Position numbers and translations under genes: made by a program. Shown here in pieces: positions 20,481 through 31,313 of a DNA stretch of 64,000 bases; the first letter of the stretch is position 1; each line of letters starts with the position of its first letter. Source of the stretch: Cornus controversa (lineage: Eukaryota > Streptophyta > Magnoliopsida > Cornales > Cornaceae); the NCBI GenBank assembly GCA_026545225.1, contig CM048846.1, forward strand, positions 86,445,270-86,509,269, written 5' to 3'. The notes under the pieces are model-generated. The model had not been told where the DNA came from. It saw only the letters and a list, made by a program, of their open reading frames with translations, and made no database searches.

Positions 20481-20660
20481 TTGAGTTATATATATACTAG
20501 TGTATACGTGCTTGGGGTACTAATATGCATTTGCATTTGTAAGTGTTAGATAAAGTAATTTTAGATCCTAAATAATAAAAAATATTTTGAACTACAAAAT
20601 TAATTTTTTAATTACTTTTGATTGTTAAATTGAATTTCTCGCTTTTATTATACCAAATAT

Positions 20661-20696
<36 letters not shown>

Positions 20697-20999
20697 AAGG
20701 GGATCAAACTTGTTGAAATGAAACAGTAAAAAGATAGTAACTTTTTACTTTTGACTGATAATATGTTGATTGCCAACCCATGTAATCATGACAACAATGC
20801 AACTTAACTGTAAAGATCAATTCAAACGAAGTTATACATTCAAGTCAATTGGACACAAGTCATGAAACAATTGATTAGGTAAAATGCTCTATCCACTCAT
20901 ATTTAAGTTTATTACCCACGAAAAATACTAGTGTCTTTGATTGAGGTCAACATCTCACAAGTTTAGAAAATTATGCCCTGACACTCCAAATGTTAGTTG

Positions 21000-21668
21000 T
21001 GTAAATCAAATATTATATTTGAAGGTTAAACAACAAAATAAAAATAATTATACTTAGAAAATAAACAAAAGTAGGAAGTTAATTAAATTAAACAATTATC
21101 AACCAACTTACAGAATGATTGATATGAATTAAATTGAATTCGAGCCTTGTGTAAACACAATTTTCTTAAAACAAATTTGTTCCCTTATAGTGCTCAAGGT
21201 GATGAACAATTGTCTCCCAAGATAGAACGGATTTACGATTCTAAAGAGGCAACACTTCAATCTCTAGAATCCTTCGAACACAACTTGTGCAGTACTCGAA
21301 CTATATATATATATGCAGATATTGATTATATGAAATTCTTATTATTTTCGTTTTGTTATGCATGTCTGGCTATATATAGAGCCAATGGTGAACAGACATG
21401 TCTTTTCGTGAAGAGTCATATATACCTATTCCAGAACAGACATGTCTGTTCGTGAAGAGTCATACATATTCCAGAACAGACATGTCTGTTCGTGAAAAGA
21501 CATACCTATTCCAGAATAGATATGTTTATTCGTGAAGAGACATACCTATTCCAGAATAGACATGTCTATTCTTCAGACAACCACCACTTAAAGCCATGTT
21601 TGGTTGGAGAATTTTAATAATCAATTCTTCATTCAATAACTAACAATTTTTGACAAAATCGTCCAACA
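21000..21668 (-). repeat. 3' LTR of the copia element
   Basis: A 669-bp partner of 26391-27057 with the same 39-40 bp tandem units (about 21385-21570). The adjoining minus-strand sequence CATGTGGGGGAT just before TGTTGG is the polypurine tract. Confidence 0.88.
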
Positions 21669-22262
21669 ATCCCCCACATGAATGAAATTGATTGGGTTTC
21701 AATGTAAATGATAATGATAATGTAGACACTAATTCGAGTACAATTCAAAAATTACTGCATCGGGTTAAGTAGCCTAATGACTTTGAACTTGCCCTAGTGA
21801 AAGACTATCGAATTTACTTAGCTAATCAGTAGACATGATGTTTTTGAACAGTCAGCCGTTAATGTAAACTAAGACAATAGAATTCACACAATATTTCTTC
21901 AGACATAGTTGGTTCTCACGTTTGTGTTCATTTTGGCCCTGAACACCTCTTGGTTCCGTGAGTATTTTAGAGATTTAAGCCTTAATATTCTCATAGAAGC
22001 GGCCCCTTCTTACTCACGTAGGTGATCTCTATGAAAAGTATCCTGCAATACTCTACTTGAACATTTTCCAAGATATAGAAATCATTAAAAGCTTAACTTA
22101 CCCTGGTTCTCGCGGCAGATATGCATTGTCTCATCATAAGAATGGTTAGGAGAAAATATCTCCTCAGTGCTTACTAAGTTCTACATAGTTCGGTTTGCCC
22201 TTTGAACCTAGATCTTGGGATCTCCAGTCAGCTAGGTTGGGTTGCCACTATAATGACTCTTA
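21669..22262 (-). other. Copia 3' untranslated region
   Basis: This non-coding stretch lies between the end of RNase H and the 3' LTR, with no tandem repeat or extra ORF. About 600 bp is an ordinary length for this interval. Confidence 0.55.
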
Positions 22263-25200
22263 TTAAGACATAGGCTTTAAACCCATTCCCTTCGATGAAC
22301 TTTCTATTCGCTCTCATGGCAAGCCTTTTGTAAATGGATCCGCAATATTATCTTTTGACTTTACATAATCAATTGAGATAATTCCATTAGAGAGCAATTG
22401 TCTAACGGTATTATGTCTTCGTCGTATGTGACGTGACTTACCGTTATACATATGACTCTATGCCCTTCCTATTGCTGATTGGCTATCACAATGTATACAT
22501 ATAGCAGGCACAGGTTTTGACCAATTTGGAATATCCTCTAAGAAATTACGAAGCCATTATGCTTCTTCTCCAGCTTTATCTAAAGCTATGAATTCAGATT
22601 CCATTGTAGATCTAGCAATACATGTTTGTTTTGAGGATTTTCAAGACACGGCTGCACCTCCAAGAGTAAAAAAGTATCCACTTGTGGATTTCGAGTCTTT
22701 TGAATCAGATATCCAATTCGTATCACTATACCCTTCAAGTACAGTCGAGTATCTTGTGAAGTGCAAACCATAGTTTTGTGTATATTTTAAATATCCCAAA
22801 ACTCTTTTTATAGCTTTCTAGTGTTTTTCTCCTGGATTACTCGTAAATCGACTAAGCTTACTCACAGAGTATGCTATGTCAGGTCTAGTGCAATTCATGA
22901 CATACATTAGACTGCCAATTATACGAGAATACTCTAATTGAGATATACTTTCTCCAGTATTTTTAGCGAGATGAAGACTTGCGTCTACTGGTGTTTTTAC
23001 CGGACTAATATTATACTTCTTGAACTTATCAAGTATTTTTTCAATGTAATGAGATTGAGACAATACAAGTCCATCTGATATTCTAGAAATTTTGATTCCT
23101 AGTATAACGTCTGCAATACCTAAGTCTTTCATATCAAATCTACTAGATAACATATGTTTGGTAGCTTTAATTATATCAATGTTGCTACCCATAATTAGCA
23201 TATCATCAACATAAAGACAAACTATGACATATCCTTTTTGTGTGTTTTTAACATATACACATTTGTCACACTCATTGATTTTAAAACCATTTGACATCAT
23301 TGCGTTGTCAAATTTTTCATGCCATTGTTTTGGTGCTTGCTTTAATCCGTAAAGAGATTTAACAAGCTTACACACTTTCTTTTCTTGTCCAGGAGCAATA
23401 AACCCTTCGGATTGTTCCATATATATTTCTTCATCTAATTCACCATTTAAGAAAGCTATTTTTACATCCATTTGATGTATTTCAAGTCCATTTAATGATG
23501 CTATTGCCATCAACATACGAATGAATGTGATTCTAGTTACTGGTGAATAAGTGTCAAAATAATCTAATCCTTCCATTTGCTTATAGCCTTTGGCAACAAG
23601 CCTAGCTTTGTATTTTTCTATTAATCCATCAGACTTCATATTCTTTTTGAAGATCCATTTGTATCCTAAAGGTTTAGAACCAGGTGGAAGATCCATCAAT
23701 TCCCATGTATGATTTTGCATGATGGATTCAAGTTCACTATTTATTGCTTCCTTCCAATAAGAAGCTTCGGGAGAGGACATTGCTTCCTCGAACGTTTGGG
23801 GATCATTTTCCAACAAATATGTTAGAAAATCTGGTCCAAACGACGTTGACGTTTTTGCCTTTTTGCTACGTCTAGGTTCATCTATAATAGACTCTTTGTC
23901 TATGGTTTCATGATTATTACTAGAGATATCATTTAAAGGCATCTTTAGCGAACTTGATTCACGAGTCATGTTATACGAAAATATATTTTCGAAAAATGAA
24001 GCATCTCTCGATTCAATAATTGTATTCACATGTACGTCAGAAATCTCAGATTTATATAAAAGAAATCTATAAGCACTATTGTTATTTGCATAACCAATGA
24101 ACACACAGTCAATGGTTTTTGGTCCTATTTTAACCTTTTTAGGTTTAGGAACTGCTACTTTTGATAAACACCCCCACACTCTTAAGTATTTATAGCATGA
24201 TTTTTTATTTTTCCATAATTCATAAGTTGACTTATTGAGAATATAATTTGCTGAGAGAATAGCTTCCCCCCACAAATTCTGGGGTAAACCAGAACTCAAC
24301 AACATAGCATTCATCATTTCTTTTAGTGTTCGATTTTTGCGTTCAGCAATTCCATTAGATTGAGGTGTATAAGGAGCGGTAGTTTGGTGAATAATTCCAT
24401 GTTCTGAACAAAACTCCTCAAAAGGTGCTTCATATTCACCACCTATATCACTTCTTATTGCCTTTATCTTTGTGTTAAGTTGATTTTCAACTTCATTCTT
24501 GTAATGTTTGAACATTTCTATGGCTTCATCTTTGCTTCTTAGCAAATACACATAACAATATCTTGTACAATCATCTATAAATGTAATAAAATATTTTTTT
24601 TACCACCTCTAGTTTGCACAAACTTTAAATCACAAATATCACTGTGAATTAAATCTAGAGGTCCAGTATTTCTTTTAATGGAATGAAAAGGTAATCTTGT
24701 TAATTTAGATTCCACACAAGTTTCACATTTGTGATTACGATCAATATCAAACTTAGACAACAATTCTAAGTTAATTAATCTACGTAAAGTATCATAATTA
24801 ACATGTCTCAATCTAGCATGCCAAATGTTAGAAGACTCGAGCAAGTAAGCAGAAGAAATAATATTATTCTTATTAATAGACTTTGGTACAATAATCATTA
24901 CATTCATCTTAAAAAGCCCTTCAGTCAAATAGCCCTTTCCTACAAACATCTCATTCTTAGTGAGAACAAATTTGTCAGACACAAAGACCAATTTGAACCC
25001 ATTCTTACTAAGCAAAGATCCAGACACTAAATTCTTGCGAATATCAGGCACATGAAGCACATCGTTGAGAGTTAATTCTTTGCCAGATGTCATTTTCAGT
25101 ATGACCTTCCCACGTCCTTCTACTTTGGAACTGGAAGAGTTGCCCATAAATAATTGTTCTTCATGTTCTATAGGTTTGTAGGTAGAGAACATCTATCTGT

Positions 25201-26160
25201 TTGAACAAATATGGCGCGTAGCCCCAGTATCCACCCACCATTCCTTAGTGTTTCCCACTAAATTACATTCAAATATGACTGCAAAGAGATTTATATCAGC
25301 AACATCAACTGAAAGATTCTCAAATTCTGTCACGTTTACATGAGCGTTCTTTTTATTGAAGTGCTTTGGTTTGCGACATTCGTTTGAACGATGTCCAGGT
25401 TTGCCACAGTTGTAACACTTGCCTTTGAATTTCTTAGATACTTGTGAAAGACATTCACCTTCATGTTTCCTCTTATTATTTTTCTTTGAGCCTTGTTCCA
25501 TAACATTAGCCTTTGCCACTATAGAGTAATGTCCACTCTTCTTTCAGAACCACGATTATCTTCCTCAATTCTGAGTCTCACTATCAATTCTTCAAGATTC
25601 ATCTCTTTGCTTTTATGCTTAAGATAATTCTTGAAATCTTTCCATGATGGTGGCAATTTTTCAACCATTGCAGCCATTTGGAATGAATCACTTAAAGACA
25701 TTCCTTCAGCCTGGATATCATGTAAGATCACTTGCAACTCTTGAACTTGGCTTATCACTGTTTTTGAGTCTGTCATCTTGTAGTCAAGAAATTTGCCAAC
25801 TATGAATTTCTTCATGTCAGCGTCTTCAATTTTATATTTCTTGTCCAAAGAATCCCATAATGTCTTTGCTGTTTTACTAGCAGCATACACATTATATAGT
25901 GTATTATCTAATCCATTTAGGATATAGTTTCTACACAAAAAATCTGCATGCTTCCATGCATCAACAGCGCTCACATTTTCCTTATCGGTCTCTCCTTCAT
26001 TAAGTATAGGAGATTCTTCGTAAAGGAATCTTGCCAAATTCAAGGTTGTGAGATAAAAGAACATCTTTTGTTGCCAACGTTTGAAGTCTGTTCCATTAAA
26101 TTTTTCTGGCTTCTCTCCATGAGACGTACTCACGTTAGGAATAGAACTATTAGTTGCCAT
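22263..26160 (-). pseudogene. Gag-pol polyprotein of the copia element, broken
   Basis: Minus-strand segments: Gag with a UBN2-type capsid (26160-25519), zinc knuckle CYNCGKPGHRSNEC and protease WWVDTGATRHIC (25519-25193), GAG-pre-integrase and start of integrase (25192-24575), integrase core and RT with LYVDDMLIMGS (24551-22818), then copia RNase H (about 22817-22263, with [11 protein letters not shown] and DPFTKGLP). Breaks seen: a frameshift at 25519, an in-frame TAG at 25193-25195, a frameshift in an A-run near 24590-24600, a TAG at 22818-22820 and further stops in RNase H. Several stops replace tryptophan codons, consistent with G-to-A change. The protein would have built particles and integrated cDNA; this copy cannot. 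Confidence 0.9.
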
Positions 26161-26219
26161 TTCTGTTAAAAAAAAATAAACATATACAAAATATGTTTAA
26201 GTTTCTAATTTAAAGAAAA

Positions 26220-26223
<4 letters not shown>

Positions 26224-26254
<31 letters not shown>
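26224..26254. repeat. TA microsatellite in copia leader
   Basis: A run of about 15 TA units lies between the 5' LTR and gag of the copia element. It may explain why the leader and primer site look unusual. Confidence 0.7.
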
Positions 26255-26257
<3 letters not shown>

Positions 26258-26390
26258 CAAACACGAATAATAAAAAAAATAAAAAATAAAAAGCAAATTG
26301 TAAAACAAAATCAGCCAATTATTTCTGTTTATTAAGAATACTAAGTATAAAAAATAAAATAAAAAGAAAGCATAAATTTTGTCTTAAGAT

Positions 26391-27057
26391 TGTAAATCAA
26401 ATATTATATTTGAAGGTTAAACAACAAAATAAAAATAATTATACTTAGAAAATAAACAGAAGTAGGAAGTTAATTAAATTAAACAATTATCAACCAACTT
26501 ACAGAATGATTGAAATAAATTAAATTGAATCCGAGCCTTGTGTAAACACAATTTTCTTAAGACAAATTTGTTCCCTTATAGTGCTCAAGGTGATGAACAA
26601 TTGTCTTCCAAGATAGAACGGATTTACGATTCTAAAGAGGCAGCACTTCAATATCTAGAATCCTTCGAACACAACTTATGCAGTACTCGAACTATATATA
26701 TATGCAGATATTGATTATATGAAATTCTTATTATTTTCGTTTTGTTATGCATGTCTGGCTATATATAGAGCCAATGGTGAACAGACATGTCTTTTCGTGA
26801 AGAGTCATATATACCTATTCCAGAACAGACATGTTTGTTCGTGAAGAGTCATACATATTCCAGAACAGACATGTCTGTTCGTGAAGAGACATACCTATTC
26901 CAGAATAGACATGTTTATTCGTGAAGAGACATACCTATTCCAGAATAGACATGTCTATTCTTCAGACAACCACCACTTAAAGCCATGTTTGGTTGGAGAA
27001 TTTTAATAATCAATTCTTCATTCAATAACTAACGATTTTTGACAAAATCGTCCAACA
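26391..27057 (-). repeat. 5' LTR of the copia element
   Basis: This is a 667-bp LTR read on the minus strand, TGTTGGACGATTTTGTC to ATTTACA. A TATA-like CTATATATAG lies on the minus strand near 26759-26768. Roughly five tandem units of about 39-40 bp with the palindromic core GACATGTC lie at about 26775-26970, within U3 upstream of the TATA box. Confidence 0.88.
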
Positions 27058-27215
27058 AGTTGACCGTCAAGTCAACTAACTTGAAAAGTTAAAATGTTAA
27101 AACTACCCTTTCTATTTGAATGTATAATTTTACCCTCAATTAGTTAGACATTTATACCCTCAATTTTACTCTCTCACTCTCTAACTGATATACTGATAAG
27201 TATAGAAGTATGTAT

Positions 27216-27224
27216 GTATGTGTG

Positions 27225-27255
<31 letters not shown>

Positions 27256-27333
27256 TTGATAACAGTGAGTATATACATATAAAAGAAAGTATAATAACAG
27301 TAAGTATATATATATATATATCAGTAAGTGTAA

Positions 27334-27372
<39 letters not shown>
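27216..27372. repeat. TA/TG microsatellite cluster
   Basis: Alternating (TA)n and (TG)n runs sit within the right part of the long-TIR element. Apparent open frames here on both strands are tyrosine/isoleucine repeats and are not genes. Confidence 0.75.
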
Positions 27373-27380
<8 letters not shown>

Positions 27381-27686
27381 GGTCACTGGGTATATAGTTA
27401 TATATTGGTGAAGTGTAAATTGTTATCAATGGTATTTAGGTCATTTCGTATAGGAAGGATCTACGCATTAAAGACGTCAGCAAGTTCAATTACAATATCA
27501 TTAAATATAAGAGGGTAAATTGGTAAAAGCAGTTGAACCGTTAGTTTTTAACGGGGGTTATCTCTGACATAATTTGGAGTGTCATGGCATAATTTTTCAA
27601 ACTTGGGGAGATTGACTTCAGTCAAATGCACTAGTATTCTCTGTAAATAATAAACCGAAAGCTGGGGGTGATTAGAACATTTTACT

Positions 27687-28978
27687 CATTTTATTATAGT
27701 TGATAGAGAAACAGTAAAACAGTACTGACATCGGCAAAGAACACACAAACTTGCTAGAGAAACTGATGGGTAGACTTACCCTGCATATTGAATACTCATT
27801 GCTTGCCCATGTGAGCTTCTGACCCTAAAGTTTCAATATAACCAGGTAAATTAATCCTTTTGGAACCCTCAAATATCCAAAAGGGCCTTGTATATAATCT
27901 ATAAAATCAACTTAATCTAAAGTTTTTTAAAAAAAATTGTACAAAAATTTGTTTGATTAACGATTTCTTAAAACTGTTTTATAAAATTTCAGTTAAAAAG
28001 AGGTCTATTTTAAGAGATATGTCTTTTATAGTTCTTTAAAAATATTTTTTTTTGAGTTCTTAAGAACTAGAAAAATGAACCAATCAGAGCTCTTAATTTT
28101 TTCAATATATCACAAAACTAACATGGTTTTGAGAAGATCTATTATTGTTCAATCATGTTTATTGGTTAAGGAAAAGAAACAAGTTAAAAGACAATTAATA
28201 AAGGAAAAAGAGAGAAAGCAAAGTCAGATTGTGGGTTGTTAGATGAATTATTTAATTGCATATACACTGTTTCAATGTTAGATGAATTATTCAATTACAT
28301 GCATATACACTGTTTCAAGAACTCAGATTTAGAAGGGTCTATAATATACCAATGTCTGTTTTGATACAAGTAAATGACAACATCTAGATTACTCTACTAA
28401 CTTTAATAATTACTAATGAAGTTTGGTTGCTAAATTTTATTTTTTGTGTTTGTATTGTGTAATGTATATTTAGAAAAAAATTATGAAATTATGATTAAAT
28501 TGTCAAAATTATTGAAAAAAGTCCAATCCGTCAATCCGATAAGAACCAATCTGTTTTTTAACGATTCAATTTGATTCGGATTAATGTTGGCCACGATTCA
28601 GATCGGATTGAAATTTAATCAATCTGTAGACCACAGATCAAATTAGGTTTAGTGTCTAATCCGATCTGATTCGAACTGTGGTCACCACTAGTACCAAGTG
28701 GATCAAAATCTTCCAATAGCGCCATAATTTGCAATCTTGGTCACGACACCTAAGCAAACGTGAACGTGTTGTAACAGAACTAAATTCGTATTGTCATAAA
28801 ATAAAAGAATCAATTATCACAGTTTCTTTTGACTTCACATGTAAAACTCAAAATCTAACCTTTCACAACTTTTTACTCCATGATTTGATAAAGATAGAAT
28901 TTTGTACTTTTTTTTTTTCATTTAACGTAAGTAGTAACTTATGTATAAATTCCAAGTTGTTGTCTTTATTAAAAATGC
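27687..28978. other. Intergenic AT-rich sequence
   Basis: No gene recognised. Around 28530-28700 there is a run of GATC/GGATT-rich motifs (ATCCGATCTGATTC, GATCGGATTG) typical of degraded hAT MITEs, without definable ends. Confidence 0.45.
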
Positions 28979-28979
28979 T

Positions 28980-29165
28980 TAGGGGCTGTTTGATAACACT
29001 CTTGAGTTTCATTTTATGATTTTTGAAGAATGAAAACTGAAAACCTGTTGCATTACCATTTATGTGAAAAGCATAAATACGGCTTAGTAATATACTTTTG
29101 AAATTTTGAAAGCAGAAAACTGAGCATATATTTGGTAACCCAAAATTAATTTTCAAAAAAAATTT
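28980..29165. repeat. MITE-like fragment related to 49220-49390
   Basis: GGGGCTGTTTGATAACAC opens a block with TTTGAAGAATGAAAACTG and GAAAGCAGAAAACTG motifs. A similar block, inverted, lies near 49220-49390 inside the Helitron. The opposite terminus was not found, so it is a fragment. Confidence 0.45.
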
Positions 29166-29507
29166 AGTAGTACTAAAATTTGTATTTGAGTAATTTGAAA
29201 AGAGAAGAGAAATACATGTGAAAAGAGAAAATAAAAAATTAAATTAGAAAGATATATATACAGTGAAACTTCTGTTACTGATGTATAATTAATTACTTAA
29301 TATAATTAATGCTTTTTGTTTGTTGTGTTTAAATAAGAAATAGGAAAATGAAAGTTTCTATTTAGAATAAGGCTTCTTTGTTTCCCTTGGAAATGATTTT
29401 GGGAAAGATTCAGCAATTATGATTGCTAAACTTTGATATGCGTTATTGAAGAGGGTGAGGTAGATTTAGATTTCATTTTTAGAACCCAAAAAAAAAATTG
29501 CTAGAAA

Positions 29508-29910
29508 ATTAAGGTCCTGTTTGGAGGAGCTTCCTGATTCCAAAATTTCTTCCATTTAAAAGTCCTTTGAAAATGCCTTCAATAAAAAGAATTTAAAAGA
29601 AAAAAGTTGTTTGGTGGATCCATTTTTTAAAATTCCTTCCACAATTAACACAATTTTAATTTGACAAATTTATCCTTAGTAATTACTCCCAATAGGCAAT
29701 TTTCAATAAATAAAAGACGGCAAAATTGTTAATAAAATTTGTTACTTAAAATAATTCGGGCTTCCTTCCAAAAGTAAGTTTTTCTGGCTTCCTTTGAATG
29801 GACTTTTTAGGACTTCGACTTTCATTAGAAGTCCATTTTTCTTATTTCATCAAATACTAATATTTTTTCCCGTTTCAATCTCCTAGAAAGCTCCCCCAAA
29901 CGGCCCATAA
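29508..29910. mobile_element. MITE-like element with GTTTGG termini
   Basis: The left end GGTCCTGTTTGGAGGAGCTT and right end AAGCTCCCCCAAACGGCCC are imperfect inverted repeats about 400 bp apart. The interior contains mirrored motifs (AAGTCC/GGACTT). No coding sequence and no clear 8-bp duplication was found. The GGGCCGTTTGG type of terminus is common in plant hAT MITEs. Confidence 0.55.
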
Positions 29911-30357
29911 ATAGGAAGATTAACGATAGAATTTAGAAAGATAGCTGAAGTTAGAATGTGTTTTTCCGAAAATAAGAACATGGGAGATAAAAAAGAGGTG
30001 GAAGGAGTGGTATGGTTGTTACCAATTTGTTCGCTCTCCTCAAAGAAAGCCCTAGTTGACATTTTACAGACAAATATAACTCAATGGTTCAAACTGGGCC
30101 AATTTTGACAAGTTTAGGTAGAAATATAATATATTTCTTTAAAATGTTTATGGGTAAATATTTTTCACAAAAAAAAAAGTGTTTTATAATGAAAAGTATT
30201 TTATATTGAAACAAATGGAGCCTAAATAAAAAACTACCGTTAATATTACAAAGATTTAACAAGAAAAGTGGTAGATGTCTTTGTCATTCCTACAAAGATC
30301 TATAATATAGATCCTCATTTGCTAGTTTTTTAGAATTATAAATACAAATACTTTCCT

Positions 30358-30515
30358 AAGATTGTAGTGGTCGTATCGAATACGTGCCAAATATGGCCAG
30401 ATACGTGTTTGATACGATAGGAATACGACTAAGAGATACAATATGATATTTTTGAAATACGACAGGATACATCTAAGATATGACATAATATTTTTGGGAT
30501 ACGGTTGAACAAAAT

Positions 30516-30564
<49 letters not shown>

Positions 30565-30881
30565 AGGGTCTAATTGTAATAATAAAAAATTCATTATTTT
30601 AAAAAAATCAAACAAAAAGGAATTATAATCCTAAATTGACAGAGAGAAAAATAGGAAGAAAAAGACGGAGAGGATGAAGAAGGAGATATGATGTTTAGTA
30701 AAATTTAAGTTTTTGGGATTAAAGTTTTTCTTTTTGTGTTTCATCTAATAAGCCTCTTTATTTATGAACATATTTGTGATTTGAAAAACTAGTTCAAAAT
30801 TCATTTATATATATGAAAATATAATATATTATTATTATTATTGATATATCTTTGCCGTATCCTACCGTGCTTACTAGAAAA
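30358..30881. mobile_element. Diverged relative of the 19336 MITE
   Basis: It has the same composition as 19336-19827: many GATACG/CGTATC motifs, a central TA microsatellite (30522-30559) and a right end GCCGTATCCTACCGTGCTTACTAG resembling GCCGTATCC...CGTGCTTCATAG. The left end and target duplication are not clear, so it is an older copy. Confidence 0.5.
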
Positions 30882-31124
30882 TTAGAAAGGCTGACGAACA
30901 CTTTCTATGTTACTTCTTCGACTAACTTTATAATCACATCTTCAATAATCACAAGCAGATACACACACGAAATGAGATATTTAAAGAAATCTCTGTCAAT
31001 TAATTGCTAGAAATGAAGTGCGTGCATGATGGGGAAGACCAGACCAATAATGATAAATTTCTATGTATCACACGGTGTGGGATATGAGTTTAGAAAATGA
31101 TTGATAAAGAAAAAGGCAACTTCA

Positions 31125-31133
31125 TATATATAG
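31125..31133 (+). promoter_or_regulatory. Candidate TATA box of the receptor-like gene
   Basis: TATATATAG lies about 180 bp upstream of the chosen start codon. The TA-rich region makes this a weak call. Another TA run at about 31281-31299 falls in the presumed leader. Confidence 0.3.
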
Positions 31134-31313
31134 CTGGTCAAAAGTTTGAAAAGTAGTTGTGCTTGAAGAAACTACGCAAGCAGCAACCCATTATTGTTAT
31201 TGTTGATTTATGCTTATAAATTCTGGATAGAATCTGCATTTCTAACTCATTCATCATCAACAATTTCCACTAAATTGACTATATATATATATATATATTG
31301 CATAAACGAAGCC

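Larger units (their letters stand above)
21000..27057 (-). mobile_element. Ty1/copia LTR retrotransposon
   Basis: The element is bounded by the 5-bp duplication AGTTG (20995-20999 and 27058-27062). LTRs begin TGTTGG and end TTTACA in minus-strand sense. Internal order on the minus strand is gag, zinc knuckle, protease, integrase, RT, RNase H, the Ty1/copia order. The two LTRs differ at about a dozen sites over about 667 bp, so this insertion is older than the Tat element. Frames are broken at several points. No initiator-Met-type primer-binding site is visible next to the 5' LTR, where the sequence reads ATCTTAAGACAAAATT. Confidence 0.93.
20879..27686. mobile_element. Long-TIR element split by a copia insertion
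   Basis: About 113 bp at 20879-20991 is an imperfect inverted repeat of about 27572-27686. Shared landmarks are TAAAATG at the outer end, TACTAGTG in the middle and TTATGCC(C/A)TGACACTCCAAA at the inner end. Without the copia element the remainder is about 750 bp and non-coding, with TA/TG microsatellites at 27217-27372. Terminal repeats over 100 bp suggest a Mutator-like MITE, but I could not find a matching 9-bp target duplication, so the class is tentative. Confidence 0.65.

Noticed and set aside
20500..20530. TATACTAGTGTATACGTGC considered as the reverse of a Helitron 3' end
   Set aside because: No hairpin of the right spacing follows, and no matching 5' end was found.
26370..26390. Primer-binding site of the copia element
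   Set aside because: The sequence next to the 5' LTR (ATCTTAAGACAAAATT in element sense) does not match the initiator-Met site typical of copia elements, so I do not call one.
27181..27518. Long tyrosine/isoleucine-rich frames on both strands
   Set aside because: These are translations of TA and TG microsatellites.
31194..31313. Upstream in-frame ATG extending the receptor-like protein by 40 residues
   Set aside because: The extension would include a TA-microsatellite translation and bury the signal peptide, so the ATG at 31314 is preferred.
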